Program-made: the position numbers and the translations under genes
The notes under the pieces: model-generated
The model's database searches: none
Told to the model about the DNA's origin: nothing
The model's input: only the letters and a program-made list of their open reading frames with translations
Part shown: positions 1 through 6,561 of the stretch, piece after piece
Layout: every line of letters starts with the position of its first letter
Position numbering within the stretch: the stretch's first letter is position 1
Assembly: GCA_030589225.1 (NCBI GenBank)
Contig: JAUUWD010000034.1
Location: 1-9,527 of the forward strand
DNA: 9,527 bases
Reading direction: 5' to 3'
Origin: Desulfobacteraceae bacterium
GTDB taxonomy: Bacteria > Desulfobacterota > DSM-4660 > Desulfatiglandales > Desulfatiglandaceae

Positions 1-139
1 TTAACTTCTTACTAAATTGGTTGTCAGGTTATGAGGGATTAGGTCCAAGAACATTATTTTCCGCAATATACTTAAAATGATATTAATGTCAATGAAAATG
101 TTTCATGCTGTGCTACATTTAGGCCATTTTAACCCTGTT

Positions 140-387
140 AACGTTTCGTAACCGTTCACGGGTTCAGGGTTCAACGTTCAGGGTTAAGGACAAAGAAGGG
201 ATTGAAGACCCGAAGTCGTCGTCAAAAAAAATGCTCTTTTTCCCAAGTAATTGCCAATTTAGCTCCAAATTTTGGATTGGGCCTGACGAAGCTGACGCTT
301 TTCTAATAAATACGGAACCCAAAGGCACTCCGTGGACGAGAATTGAACCTTGAACCCCTGAACCCGTGAACGGTTACAACGTTTCAG
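140..387. repeat. Inverted-repeat-bounded intergenic element
   Basis: Two 22-nt arms are exact reverse complements of one another: 148-169 (starting GTAACCGTTCACGG) and 356-377 (ending CGTGAACGGTTAC). They are separated by 186 bases. Similarity continues past the arms: AACGTT lies outside both, with a 2-base difference in spacing, and GTTCAA/TTGAAC-type words lie inside both. The arms are too far apart for an ordinary terminator hairpin, and the element carries no transposase. It resembles a small non-autonomous palindromic intergenic element. No target-site duplication is evident at the outer ends. Assignment to any named repeat family would be a guess. Confidence 0.55.
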
Positions 388-418
388 GCCTATACCGGCG
401 AAGTGAGGAGCGGGGGTC

Positions 419-454
419 AAAAAATTGACTGATAGAAATACAACATCTATCAAT
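419..454 (-). terminator. Probable Rho-independent terminator of trkAH
   Basis: On the minus strand, a few bases past the trkH stop, ATTGATAGA (454-446) pairs with TCTATCAGT (436-428) across a 9-nt loop. The stem has seven Watson-Crick pairs, one G-T wobble and a closing A-T pair. CAA and then six T (424-419) follow. The stem is AT-rich, so termination may be modest. Its position directly after the last gene of the pair makes the call reasonable. Confidence 0.5.
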
Positions 455-458
455 GACA

Positions 459-1907
459 TCATTTACGCCAGTATTCCGGCACCAACAGGGCAATTACTGT
501 ATAGATCTCTAAACGTCCTAACAGCATACAGAATATCAGGATCCATTTTCCTGCTGCTGGTATTGAAAGATAGTTCTGCACTGGCCCCACTATGCCCAGG
601 CCGGGGCCGATATTACCAATAGAGGCGGCAACCGAGGCAAGGGCAGAGACAAAATCAAGACCAAGGGATGCCATAATTAAGGTGGCAATAACAAAAAGAC
701 CCATATACAGAATGAAAAAGCCCCAGATGCTGCTAAGGATATGGGCAGGGACCGGTTTGCCTCCCATTTTTACCGTAGTGACAGCATGGGGATGGATTAG
801 ATGAAAGATTTCCTGATAGCCATGTCTGACAAGCAGCATGACGCGCATTATTTTTATGCCGCCTCCAGTTGACCCTGCCATTGCCCCTAAGAACATACAA
901 AAGACCAAAATGTGCTTGGACAGGGACGGCCATGTGTCATAATCTGCCGTGACGAAACCTGTGGTTGTTATGATGGAGCTGACCTGGAATGCTGCATAGC
1001 GGAAGGCACTTGAAAGAGAGCTATAGACCGGGCCATAGATATTCAGCATCACTATAATTGTGAGTACTGCCACCAAAAGGAGAAAGACACGACATTCCGG
1101 GTCCTTGCCAAATATCCTGAAATCCCCCTTGATCAGTTTGTAATGAAGAGAAAAATTGATGCCCGCAAAGAGCATGAAGAGAATAATTATTACATCAATA
1201 TATGAGCTGTTAAAATGGGCAATGCTCCCATTCCAGGTTGAAAACCCGCCTGTTGGCATTGTGCAAAAGGCATGACAGATGCCGTCGAAAAACGACATCC
1301 CGCCCGCGAATAACAAGACGATTTCAAGCACAGTGAGAAGAAGGTAAACTTTCCAGAGGGTTTTTGCAGTCTCTGATATCCTTGGCTTTAATTTGTCCAC
1401 AACCGGGCTGGGGATCTCTGCCTTGTAAAGCTGCATCCCGCCAACCCCCAAAAAAGGGAGGATTGCAATGGAAAGCACAATAATACCCATACCACCGAGC
1501 CACTGGGTCTGGCTTCTCCAGAGAAGAATCCCCTTTGGAAGACTCTCAATATCATTTAGAACGGAAGATCCCGTGGTTGTAAAGCCTGACAGGGATTCAA
1601 AGTAGGCATTTGTGAAATCGGGTATGCAGCCCGAGAAGAAATAGGGGAGCGTTCCGAACAATCCTGCCATTACCCACCCAAACGTCACAATGGCAATACC
1701 ATCACGGTGGTTCAGGTGGGGACTTTCTTTTTCCCTTGTTAAGAGGAAGAAAATGAGTCCAACACAAGATGAAATAAGCATGGAAATGAGTAAAGCCCGG
1801 GCACTGCCATCTTCATAAATCAGGGAGACCAGCAGTGGAAAGGCCATGGAGATGCCGAGAAAAAGAACCAGTATCGCAACAAATCGCGTGATGATCCTTG
1901 GATGCAT
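459..1907 (-). CDS. TrkH-family potassium uptake channel subunit
   Basis: This is the integral-membrane, ion-conducting subunit of a Trk/Ktr-type K+ uptake system in the inner membrane, expected to be gated by the adjacent TrkA. The 482-residue length is normal for TrkH. The protein is hydrophobic throughout, with a membrane segment at the N terminus (about 8-30). The four imperfect pore repeats characteristic of the family are visible: TTTGSS (110-115), MPTGGFST (217-224), TTTGF (314-318) and SIGNIGPG (429-436), each supplying selectivity-filter glycines. AGSTGGGIK (344-352) and LGRLEIYT (463-470) are further family signatures. The ATG shares its A with the last base of the trkA TAA (TAATG), so the two genes are probably translationally coupled; a GGAA stretch lies about 10 nt upstream. 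TrkG or KtrB would be alternative names, but the 482-residue length and TrkA partner favour TrkH. Confidence 0.95.
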   Translation of the reverse strand: MHPRIITRFVAILVLFLGISMAFPLLVSLIYEDGSARALLISMLISSCVGLIFFLLTREKESPHLNHRDGIAIVTFGWVMAGLFGTLPYFFSGCIPDFTNAYFESLSGFTTTGSSVLNDIESLPKGILLWRSQTQWLGGMGIIVLSIAILPFLGVGGMQLYKAEIPSPVVDKLKPRISETAKTLWKVYLLLTVLEIVLLFAGGMSFFDGICHAFCTMPTGGFSTWNGSIAHFNSSYIDVIIILFMLFAGINFSLHYKLIKGDFRIFGKDPECRVFLLLVAVLTIIVMLNIYGPVYSSLSSAFRYAAFQVSSIITTTGFVTADYDTWPSLSKHILVFCMFLGAMAGSTGGGIKIMRVMLLVRHGYQEIFHLIHPHAVTTVKMGGKPVPAHILSSIWGFFILYMGLFVIATLIMASLGLDFVSALASVAASIGNIGPGLGIVGPVQNYLSIPAAGKWILIFCMLLGRLEIYTVIALLVPEYWRK

Positions 1908-3265
1908 TAGAAGTATTCCAACTTTACGGTGAGCAGCTTTTCCAGCTTGGGAATAACTTTTTCAAGAGCAAATATGATGAGTCGGTCTTTAGGTATGATG
2001 ATACTGTCGCCACGGGGAATGATAATCTCTTCACCGCGGACGATCGCTCCCACGATGGCCCCTTTTGGAAACTTAACTTTGGCTAAAGGTACGTTTACGA
2101 TATCCGATGTGTCCAGGGCCTCGGCCTCGATCGCCTCGGCATGTTCCCCTTTCAGCGGCGCCACAGAGATGATCTTGCCACGACGAATATATTGAAGAAT
2201 TGCCCTGACCGCTGAAAGCCTCGGGCTTACAACAGTATCGATCCCGATAGCTGAAACGAGCGGAATATAACTATGTTTGCTGACGCGTGTAATAGTCTTT
2301 TTTGCGCCCAGGCTTTTTCCCAGAAGCGAAATAAGAATATTGTTTTCTTCATCCCCGGTAATGGCAACTATAAAATCCACATCCACGATGTTTTCTTCCT
2401 GGAGCAGATCTTTGTCTGTGGCATCACCATTGATCACAATCACACGCTCAAGCTTTTCAGCCAGGCGGGCACATTTTTCAGGGTCCTTTTCAATGATTTT
2501 TGCGCTGATACTGGTCATATCCAGGGCAGTGGCAAGGGCCGTGCCTGTCCGCCCCGCGCCGACGATGATGACCCTCCGCAGGCTCTCTTCCTTGATATTG
2601 AACAGTTTAAGGGCTGAGTCCAGCTCATCATTTCTCACAACTAAGTAGACCAGGTCATCAACCTTGATTGTATCCTGGCCCCGCGGAATAAACACTTGAT
2701 CTCCCCGCACAATTGCTCCCACAAGGATTCTTTTTTCAAGATCCTCAAAGGATAATAACTGACGTCCGATGAATGGGAAACCTTTCTGCACAGTAAATCC
2801 GATGAGCTTGACCCGCCCCCCGACAAAATCAATAACATCAGAAGCGCCCGGGACTTTCATCAGGCTCAGAATAGTTTCTACCATCACCGATTGAGGGTTG
2901 ATGATATGGTCAATACCCAGGAGATCCTGACCAAAGAGCTCCTTTTCAGCCAGGTACTCTTCATTTCTGACACGGGCAACCTTAAGCATGTAAGGGTTCA
3001 GGTTACGGGCGAGCAGGCAGGAGATCAGGTTTACTTCATCGCTATCAGTGGCAGCCACCAACATGTCTGCCTCTCTGATTCCAGAATCTTTAAGCGCTTG
3101 GGGGCTCGTACCTGAAGCCAGGTACGCCCGGACATCGAGGTTATCGGCAATCCGCTCTATTTTTTGCGGGTCCTTGTCAATAAGGACCACATCATGGCTT
3201 TCCTCAGAGAGTTTCTGGGCAATGTTGAATCCCACTTGGCCAGCGCCCACAATGATGATTTTCAC
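1907..3265 (-). CDS. trkA: TrkA, NAD-binding potassium transport regulator
   Basis: This is the cytoplasmic gating subunit of the Trk K+ uptake system. It has tandem RCK modules that bind nucleotides and control TrkH. The 452 residues form a duplicated protein: RCK_N 1 with GAGQVG (7-12) and the acidic end of beta-2 at D30; RCK_C 1 at about 140-222; RCK_N 2 with GAGRTG (236-241) and E259; RCK_C 2 at about 367-450. The two RCK_C domains keep parallel segments, GAIVRGDQVFIPRG (183-196) and GAIVRGEEIIIPRG (406-419), which shows the internal duplication. The start is GTG at 3265-3263, with AAAGGAGAT six bases upstream. The N terminus then begins exactly at the first Rossmann strand. Both glycine motifs are intact, so the protein should be functional. 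Confidence 0.96.
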   Translation of the reverse strand: MKIIIVGAGQVGFNIAQKLSEESHDVVLIDKDPQKIERIADNLDVRAYLASGTSPQALKDSGIREADMLVAATDSDEVNLISCLLARNLNPYMLKVARVRNEEYLAEKELFGQDLLGIDHIINPQSVMVETILSLMKVPGASDVIDFVGGRVKLIGFTVQKGFPFIGRQLLSFEDLEKRILVGAIVRGDQVFIPRGQDTIKVDDLVYLVVRNDELDSALKLFNIKEESLRRVIIVGAGRTGTALATALDMTSISAKIIEKDPEKCARLAEKLERVIVINGDATDKDLLQEENIVDVDFIVAITGDEENNILISLLGKSLGAKKTITRVSKHSYIPLVSAIGIDTVVSPRLSAVRAILQYIRRGKIISVAPLKGEHAEAIEAEALDTSDIVNVPLAKVKFPKGAIVGAIVRGEEIIIPRGDSIIIPKDRLIIFALEKVIPKLEKLLTVKLEYF

Positions 3266-3271
3266 TGAAAT

Positions 3272-3278
3272 CTCCTTT
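3272..3278 (-). promoter_or_regulatory. Strong ribosome binding site of trkA
   Basis: AAAGGAG on the minus strand lies six bases before GTG 3265-3263. It fixes this GTG as the trkA start in the absence of a nearby ATG. Confidence 0.8.
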
Positions 3279-3287
3279 GGGAAGGTT

Positions 3288-3303
3288 ATTGCGCATACGC
3301 AAT
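3288..3303. promoter_or_regulatory. Palindrome at the predicted trkA transcription start (candidate operator)
   Basis: ATTGCG-CATA-CGCAAT forms a 6-bp dyad on a 4-base centre. It lies just downstream of the candidate trkA -10 box, where a bound repressor would block transcription. Related half-sites containing GCGCAAT occur at 3354-3360 and 3436-3442. The operator role is inference from position and symmetry; no regulator gene is present in the window. Confidence 0.35.
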
Positions 3304-3306
3304 CTT

Positions 3307-3335
3307 TTTTTAAAGGAGGAGGGGGAAAAAGTCAA
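3307..3335 (-). promoter_or_regulatory. Candidate sigma-70 promoter of trkA
   Basis: On the minus strand, TTGACT (3335-3330) matches the -35 consensus at five of six bases. After a 17-base spacer comes TAAAAA (3312-3307), matching the -10 box at four of six. Transcription would start near 3300, leaving a leader of about 35 nt that carries the trkA ribosome binding site. The spacer is a poly-T/C stretch, so a chance match cannot be excluded. Confidence 0.35.
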
Positions 3336-3468
3336 CCTGCCTGACATTGATGAGCGCAATAAAAAGTCCAAAGTTTTTTTTACAAAAGTATAGGCACACT
3401 TGATTGTTGAGTTCATTTCTATGGACAATAGGAATGCGCAATGATATAGAAATAACATTGTAGTCAAG

Positions 3469-3597
3469 CAACTTTAGTTTTCCCAGCCATCGGTTTTGCG
3501 GCAGAAGCTCAATTGGCGCCGAGCTATAATAAATAAGTGGCTTTGAGTTATCGATTAGCACGCCGAAGGCGTACCACAACTTTAGTTCACCCTGGCC
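3469..3597 (+). repeat. Direct repeat pair with CAACTTTAGTT core
   Basis: CAACTTTAGTT occurs at 3469-3479 and again at 3577-3587. In both copies a C-rich tail ending in GCC follows (TTCCCAGCC versus CACCCTGGCC). A shorter related copy, AACTTTAGATCAC (3708-3720), lies just before the kinase start. The copies are 108 and 131 bases apart, with unrelated sequence between them. They could be binding sites or remnants of a dispersed repeat. Confidence 0.4.
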
Positions 3598-3730
3598 CAG
3601 ACCTGGCATATAGAATTTGTGATTTGATCCATCTATCAGGAGTGTAAATACCGGTAGACACTATGGCATCCGATAACATAGCGCCAGGGCAGGCTTTAGT
3701 CACTTCGAACTTTAGATCACTAAGTTATGT

Positions 3731-4747
3731 GTGAAGACAATGAAGACAATCGGTCATCCTTATAAAGCAAACCGCCTCAAGGAATACATTGACAGGTTTT
3801 CCGAGGCGAAAGTCCTTGTAATAGGTGATATCATCTTAGACAAGTACGTCTGGGGTGATGTTTCCAGGATTTCTCCGGAAGCTCCGGTCCCTGTTGTGGA
3901 AGTCAAGCGCGACACCAGAATGCTGGGTGGCGCAGCGAATGTGATCCACAATATCGCAACCCTTGGGGCAAGGCCTACCCTTTGTGGGGTAGTGGGCCAG
4001 GACCGCACTGGCAAAGTAATAATAAACGAACTCAATAACATGGGGCTGACCTCCGATGGGATCGTGTTAGAGCAGGGCAGGCCAACGAGCATAAAGACAC
4101 GGGTTGTGGCACGGAATCAGCAGGTGGTTCGCTTTGACCGCGAGACCCGAACAGATATCAGGCCTGAAAGCATAGAAAACCTTCTGACTTCTATAGGAGA
4201 AAACCTTGATGGACTCGATGCCATCGTGGTGGCCGATTATGGTAAGGGTGTGATTTCTGCCTCACTGATGAAGGGTCTGAGAAAATTGATCCAGTCCGCC
4301 GCAGGCGAATCGGTCAAAATTGCCGTTGATCCCAAGACAGGCAATTTTGAGTATTATCATGGGGTTGATGTAATCACCCCAAACCATCATGAGGCAGGGG
4401 TATTCTGCCGTTTTGAGATCGTGGATGAAGAAACGCTGGTGCGGGCCGGCAAACAGATGCTCAAGGAACTCAACTGTCGCTCCGTGCTTATCACCCAGGG
4501 GAAAGATGGAATGACACTTTTTGAAAACGGTGGAGAAATAATTCATATTCCAACCGTCGCCAAAAATGTCTTTGATGTGACAGGAGCTGGTGATACGGTT
4601 ATCGGCACGTTTTCTCTGGCGCTGGCTTCCGGGCTTGACTTAAAATCTGCGGCTGTATTATCAAATTACGCCGCAGGTATTGTGGTTGGTGAGGTAGGAA
4701 CTTCCACTGTCAGTGCAGAGGAATTGAAAAAACTTATAGGGAACTGA
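3731..4747 (+). CDS. rfaE1: D-glycero-beta-D-manno-heptose-7-phosphate kinase (monofunctional HldE domain I)
   Basis: This PfkB/ribokinase-fold enzyme phosphorylates D-glycero-D-manno-heptose 7-phosphate at C1, a step toward ADP-heptose for the LPS inner core, in the cytoplasm. Diagnostic segments, numbered from the GTG, are VIGDIILDKYVWGDVSRISP (30-49), typical of the HldE/RfaE kinase domain; GGAAN (66-70), the first PfkB signature; KTR (122-124); ADYGKG (168-173); and DVTGAGDT (282-289) with catalytic-base Asp288. The 338-residue length covers only the kinase. The adenylyltransferase domain found in bifunctional HldE (about 475 residues) is absent and should be encoded elsewhere. The start is uncertain: GTG 3731 and ATG 3740 are both in frame inside a 9-nt near-duplication, and neither has a clear Shine-Dalgarno sequence. 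It is the first gene of the plus-strand run. Confidence 0.93.
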   Translation: MKTMKTIGHPYKANRLKEYIDRFSEAKVLVIGDIILDKYVWGDVSRISPEAPVPVVEVKRDTRMLGGAANVIHNIATLGARPTLCGVVGQDRTGKVIINELNNMGLTSDGIVLEQGRPTSIKTRVVARNQQVVRFDRETRTDIRPESIENLLTSIGENLDGLDAIVVADYGKGVISASLMKGLRKLIQSAAGESVKIAVDPKTGNFEYYHGVDVITPNHHEAGVFCRFEIVDEETLVRAGKQMLKELNCRSVLITQGKDGMTLFENGGEIIHIPTVAKNVFDVTGAGDTVIGTFSLALASGLDLKSAAVLSNYAAGIVVGEVGTSTVSAEELKKLIGN

Positions 4748-4748
4748 T

Positions 4749-4842
4749 GATTGACTGTTTTCGATTGACTATTGACTATTGATTATTGACTATTGACGAA
4801 TGTTTATTTAAATCGTCAATAGTCAATCGTCAATCATCAATC
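4749..4842 (+). repeat. Inverted array of TATTGAC heptamers forming a hairpin
   Basis: Five consecutive heptamers run 4763-4797: GATTGAC, TATTGAC, TATTGAT, TATTGAC, TATTGAC. A further GATTGAC (4749-4755) sits in the same 7-nt register. Four reverse-complement heptamers follow at 4815-4842 (GTCAATA, GTCAATC, GTCAATC, ATCAATC). The two sets fold into a hairpin: 4785-4799 pairs exactly with 4813-4827 over a 13-nt loop, and pairing resumes outward for several bases. The array fills the gap between the kinase stop and the DUF4416 start. It is not a terminator by the usual criteria, because no T-run follows. The 7-nt register could also allow slippage. Confidence 0.7.
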
Positions 4843-4860
4843 AGGAGCGAAGCGACAGTC

Positions 4861-5400
4861 ATGAGCCAACCGCATGAGCCGGATCCTGTCAAGCTCATCT
4901 CAAGTTTGTTCTCGCCTGAGAAAGAGATAATTGATATGGTCGTCGGGGAACTATCGAAGATAATTGGTTTAGTAGACTGGATCAGCCCTGAACTTCTTTT
5001 CGACCGTACTAAATATTATGCCAGGGAAATGGGATGGCCGCTCCACCGCCGTTTCATATCCTTTTCCCAACTGGTCCCTGCTGATCATCTTGTTGAGATA
5101 AAGCTAAAAACAAACGGGATTGAAGAGCAACATCGCCGGGAGGGAAACAGGTTGGTCAACATTGACCCCGGTTTTATATCTCCTGAAAGGTTAATCCTGG
5201 CTACGGGAAAGAACTATGTGCACCGCGTCTATCTGTCAAAAGGGATTTATGCAGACCTCACGTTGATTTTTCAGAAGGGAAGCTTCAGGTCGGTTAAGTG
5301 GACATATCCCGATTATGCAACTCCGGAACTCATCGGGTTTTTTAATGAAATCAGAAAAAAATACATGGAACAGTTGAGGGGGATGAAACGCCTTGATTAA
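4861..5400 (+). CDS. DUF4416 family protein, function unknown
   Basis: This 179-residue protein fits the DUF4416 family by its overall pattern: VKLISSLFS near the N terminus (10-18); the mid-section RRFISFSQLVPADHLVEIKL (63-82), with an aromatic YY at 52-53 before it; KTNGIEEQ (83-90); NIDPGFISPERLILAT (100-115); the HRVYLSKGIYADLTL stretch (121-135); and KWTYPDYATPE (146-156). No enzyme motif, signal peptide or membrane segment is visible, so a soluble cytoplasmic protein is likely. I chose ATG 4861 because the conserved part begins right after it. A farther in-frame start (4786) would translate the heptamer repeat. AGGAG (4843-4847) lies 13 nt before the ATG, a long spacing. The gene overlaps yicC by 8 nt. 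From memory it often accompanies yicC/gmk in Desulfobacterota, but its job is unknown. Confidence 0.85.
   Translation: MSQPHEPDPVKLISSLFSPEKEIIDMVVGELSKIIGLVDWISPELLFDRTKYYAREMGWPLHRRFISFSQLVPADHLVEIKLKTNGIEEQHRREGNRLVNIDPGFISPERLILATGKNYVHRVYLSKGIYADLTLIFQKGSFRSVKWTYPDYATPELIGFFNEIRKKYMEQLRGMKRLD
5376..5382 (+). promoter_or_regulatory. Ribosome binding site that selects the yicC TTG start
   Basis: GAGGGGG lies inside the DUF4416 gene, ten bases before TTG 5393 and 22 bases before the first in-frame ATG (5405). The spacing supports the TTG start. Confidence 0.6.
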
Positions 5401-6274
5401 GAGCATGACGGCATACGGCAGGGGGGAGTATCATCTGGGTGATACACAGTTTATTGCGGAGATAAGGTCGCTCAACAATCGTCATCTGGATATCATTCTC
5501 CGGATTCCAAGAAATTACCAGGTCCTCGAGAAGGATCTCAAAAACACAATCTCTTCCAGGATCAGGAGGGGCCGCGTAGAAGTGTCTGTGCAAATAGAAA
5601 ACAACGGTGAAGAACCCCCTTACAGCCTTGAGCTGAATGTGCCTCTGGTAAATTCCTATTTCAAGATTTTGCATCAACTGGCCGAACAGTTTGACCTTGA
5701 CAAAAAAATCCAGGTTGACTCCCTTTTACAGATGAAGGATGTACTTCTTTTCAGGCCTGAAGAGGTCGACATGGATAAGCTAAGACCTGGATTCCAGCAT
5801 GTCGTGGAGCAGGCCCTTGATTCTCTTGACATGATGAGGGTCAAAGAGGGAGAGGCTATTGAGGCCGATTTTGTAAAAAGACTCGATCTGTTGGAAGAGT
5901 ATGTCAATGAGGTGGATAGACGGGCTCCCATTATTGTTGAGGAATACAGGAAAAGGCTTAAGGATAGGATCGATCATATCATTGGGGATGTAGCTTTGGA
6001 TGAGAGCCGGCTCGCCCAGGAGGTGGCGTTTTTCGCCGAAAAATCGGATATTACAGAGGAAATTGTGCGAACCAGGAGTCACTTGAAACAATTTCGTGAA
6101 TACCTCTTAATGGATGACGCCCAGGGGAGAAGGCTGGATTTTCTGCTTCAGGAAATCAATAGAGAAGTGAATACGCTCAGTTCAAAGGCATCTGATGCAC
6201 TCATTTCCAAGGTGGTCGTGGAAATGAAAGCAGAGCTTGAAAAATTGCGAGAACAAGTTCAGAACGTGGAATGA
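5393..6274 (+). CDS. yicC: YicC/YloC-family endoribonuclease
   Basis: This is a cytoplasmic RNase of the YicC family. In E. coli YicC takes part in small-RNA degradation, and B. subtilis YloC has endoribonuclease activity. The 293 residues match the usual length. The YicC-like N-terminal domain opens with IKSMTAYGRGE (2-12) and has EIRSLNNRHLDI (23-34). The DUF1732 C-terminal domain carries DESRLAQEVAFFAEKSDITE (203-222), RSHLKQF (228-234), RRLDFLLQEINREVNTLSSK (246-265) and a helical C terminus. The start is TTG: the family consensus begins M-I-x-S-M-T, which TTG-ATT-AAG-AGC-ATG reproduces, and the upstream GAGGGGG fits only this codon. The alternative ATG at 5405 would lose four residues. 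Translation is probably coupled to DUF4416 through the 8-nt overlap. remA follows after 12 nt. Confidence 0.93.
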   Translation: MIKSMTAYGRGEYHLGDTQFIAEIRSLNNRHLDIILRIPRNYQVLEKDLKNTISSRIRRGRVEVSVQIENNGEEPPYSLELNVPLVNSYFKILHQLAEQFDLDKKIQVDSLLQMKDVLLFRPEEVDMDKLRPGFQHVVEQALDSLDMMRVKEGEAIEADFVKRLDLLEEYVNEVDRRAPIIVEEYRKRLKDRIDHIIGDVALDESRLAQEVAFFAEKSDITEEIVRTRSHLKQFREYLLMDDAQGRRLDFLLQEINREVNTLSSKASDALISKVVVEMKAELEKLREQVQNVE

Positions 6275-6280
6275 AAGGAG
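6274..6280 (+). promoter_or_regulatory. Strong ribosome binding site of remA
   Basis: AAAGGAG lies six bases before ATG 6287 and begins on the last base of the yicC stop codon. It is among the best Shine-Dalgarno matches in the plus-strand run, suggesting that RemA is made at a relatively high level. Confidence 0.75.
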
Positions 6281-6286
6281 ATATCC

Positions 6287-6559
6287 ATGAGCCACAAGCT
6301 TGTCAATATTGGTTTTGGAAATTCGGTCGTTTCCAGGCGAGTCGTTGCTATTATTTCTCCAAACGCTGCTCCCATTAAGAGGCTACGTGACGAGGCCAGG
6401 GATGATAAACGGCTGATCGATGCCACCCAGGGAAGGCGCACCAGATCGCTGATTATTACGGATAGTAATCACGTAATACTGTCAGCAATTCAGTCTGAAA
6501 CTATTGCCACGAGATTCAGTCCCAATTGTACGTTAAGCGGGGAAGAAATCGAAGAATAG
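6287..6559 (+). CDS. remA: RemA-like DUF370 regulator
   Basis: This 90-residue protein of the DUF370/RemA family matches over its whole length: [20 protein letters not shown] (4-23), [10 protein letters not shown] (24-33), [17 protein letters not shown] (44-60) and [15 protein letters not shown] (62-76). B. subtilis RemA is an oligomeric DNA-binding protein that activates biofilm-matrix genes. Its arginines in the N-terminal strand region and the GRRTR motif contact DNA, and the equivalents here (R17/R18 and R50/R51) are present. The target genes in a Gram-negative bacterium are not known from this sequence. It sits 12 nt after yicC and 2 nt before gmk, the same relative order as yloC-remA-gmk in Firmicutes. 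The C-terminal tail is acidic and short. Confidence 0.92.
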   Translation: MSHKLVNIGFGNSVVSRRVVAIISPNAAPIKRLRDEARDDKRLIDATQGRRTRSLIITDSNHVILSAIQSETIATRFSPNCTLSGEEIEE

Positions 6560-6561
6560 AT

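Larger units (their letters stand above)
1..458. other. Non-coding left flank
   Basis: No convincing gene lies in these 458 bases. Positions 3-80 (plus) stay open without a start (25 codons, then TGA at 78-80). This could be the tail of a gene beyond the window, but I recognise nothing in it. The rest is AT-rich sequence with a small palindrome (ATGAAA/TTTCAT, 92-106), the inverted-repeat element at about 140-387, and the probable trkH terminator at 419-454. A 54-codon GTG-initiated frame on the minus strand (164-328) lies inside the repeat element; it has no recognised domain and I do not call it a gene. Confidence 0.6.
3266..3730. other. Divergent regulatory gap between trkA and the heptose kinase
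   Basis: These 465 bases hold no plausible gene. The left third contains the candidate trkA promoter, its palindrome and three GCGCAAT-type words. The right two thirds hold repeated AACTTTAG words (3470-3477, 3578-3585, 3708-3715) and a short hairpin, ACGCC-GAA-GGCGT (3560-3572). A TATAAT (3525-3530) points toward the kinase gene but has no -35 box at acceptable spacing, so I call no promoter for the plus-strand genes. Confidence 0.6.

Noticed and set aside
3..80. Open frame at the left edge as the tail of a plus-strand gene
   Set aside because: Only 25 AT-rich codons without a recognisable motif; too short to support a call from this window.
164..328. 54-codon minus-strand frame inside the left repeat element
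   Set aside because: It begins at GTG without a ribosome site, overlaps a repeat arm and has no recognised domain.
2277..2648. Plus-strand open frame of 123 codons across trkA
   Set aside because: It lies antisense to an intact, well-conserved gene and has low-complexity Ser/Arg-rich composition, as expected of a shadow frame.
3388..3393. TATACT on the minus strand as a second trkA -10 box
   Set aside because: No sequence resembling TTGACA lies at suitable spacing upstream.
3525..3530. TATAAT as a promoter for the heptose kinase
   Set aside because: No -35 box lies at 15-19 bases; TTGGCG is 6 and TTGCGG 23 bases away.
4763..4842. Heptamer repeats as a CRISPR array
   Set aside because: Units are 7 nt and contiguous, with no spacers and no cas genes nearby.
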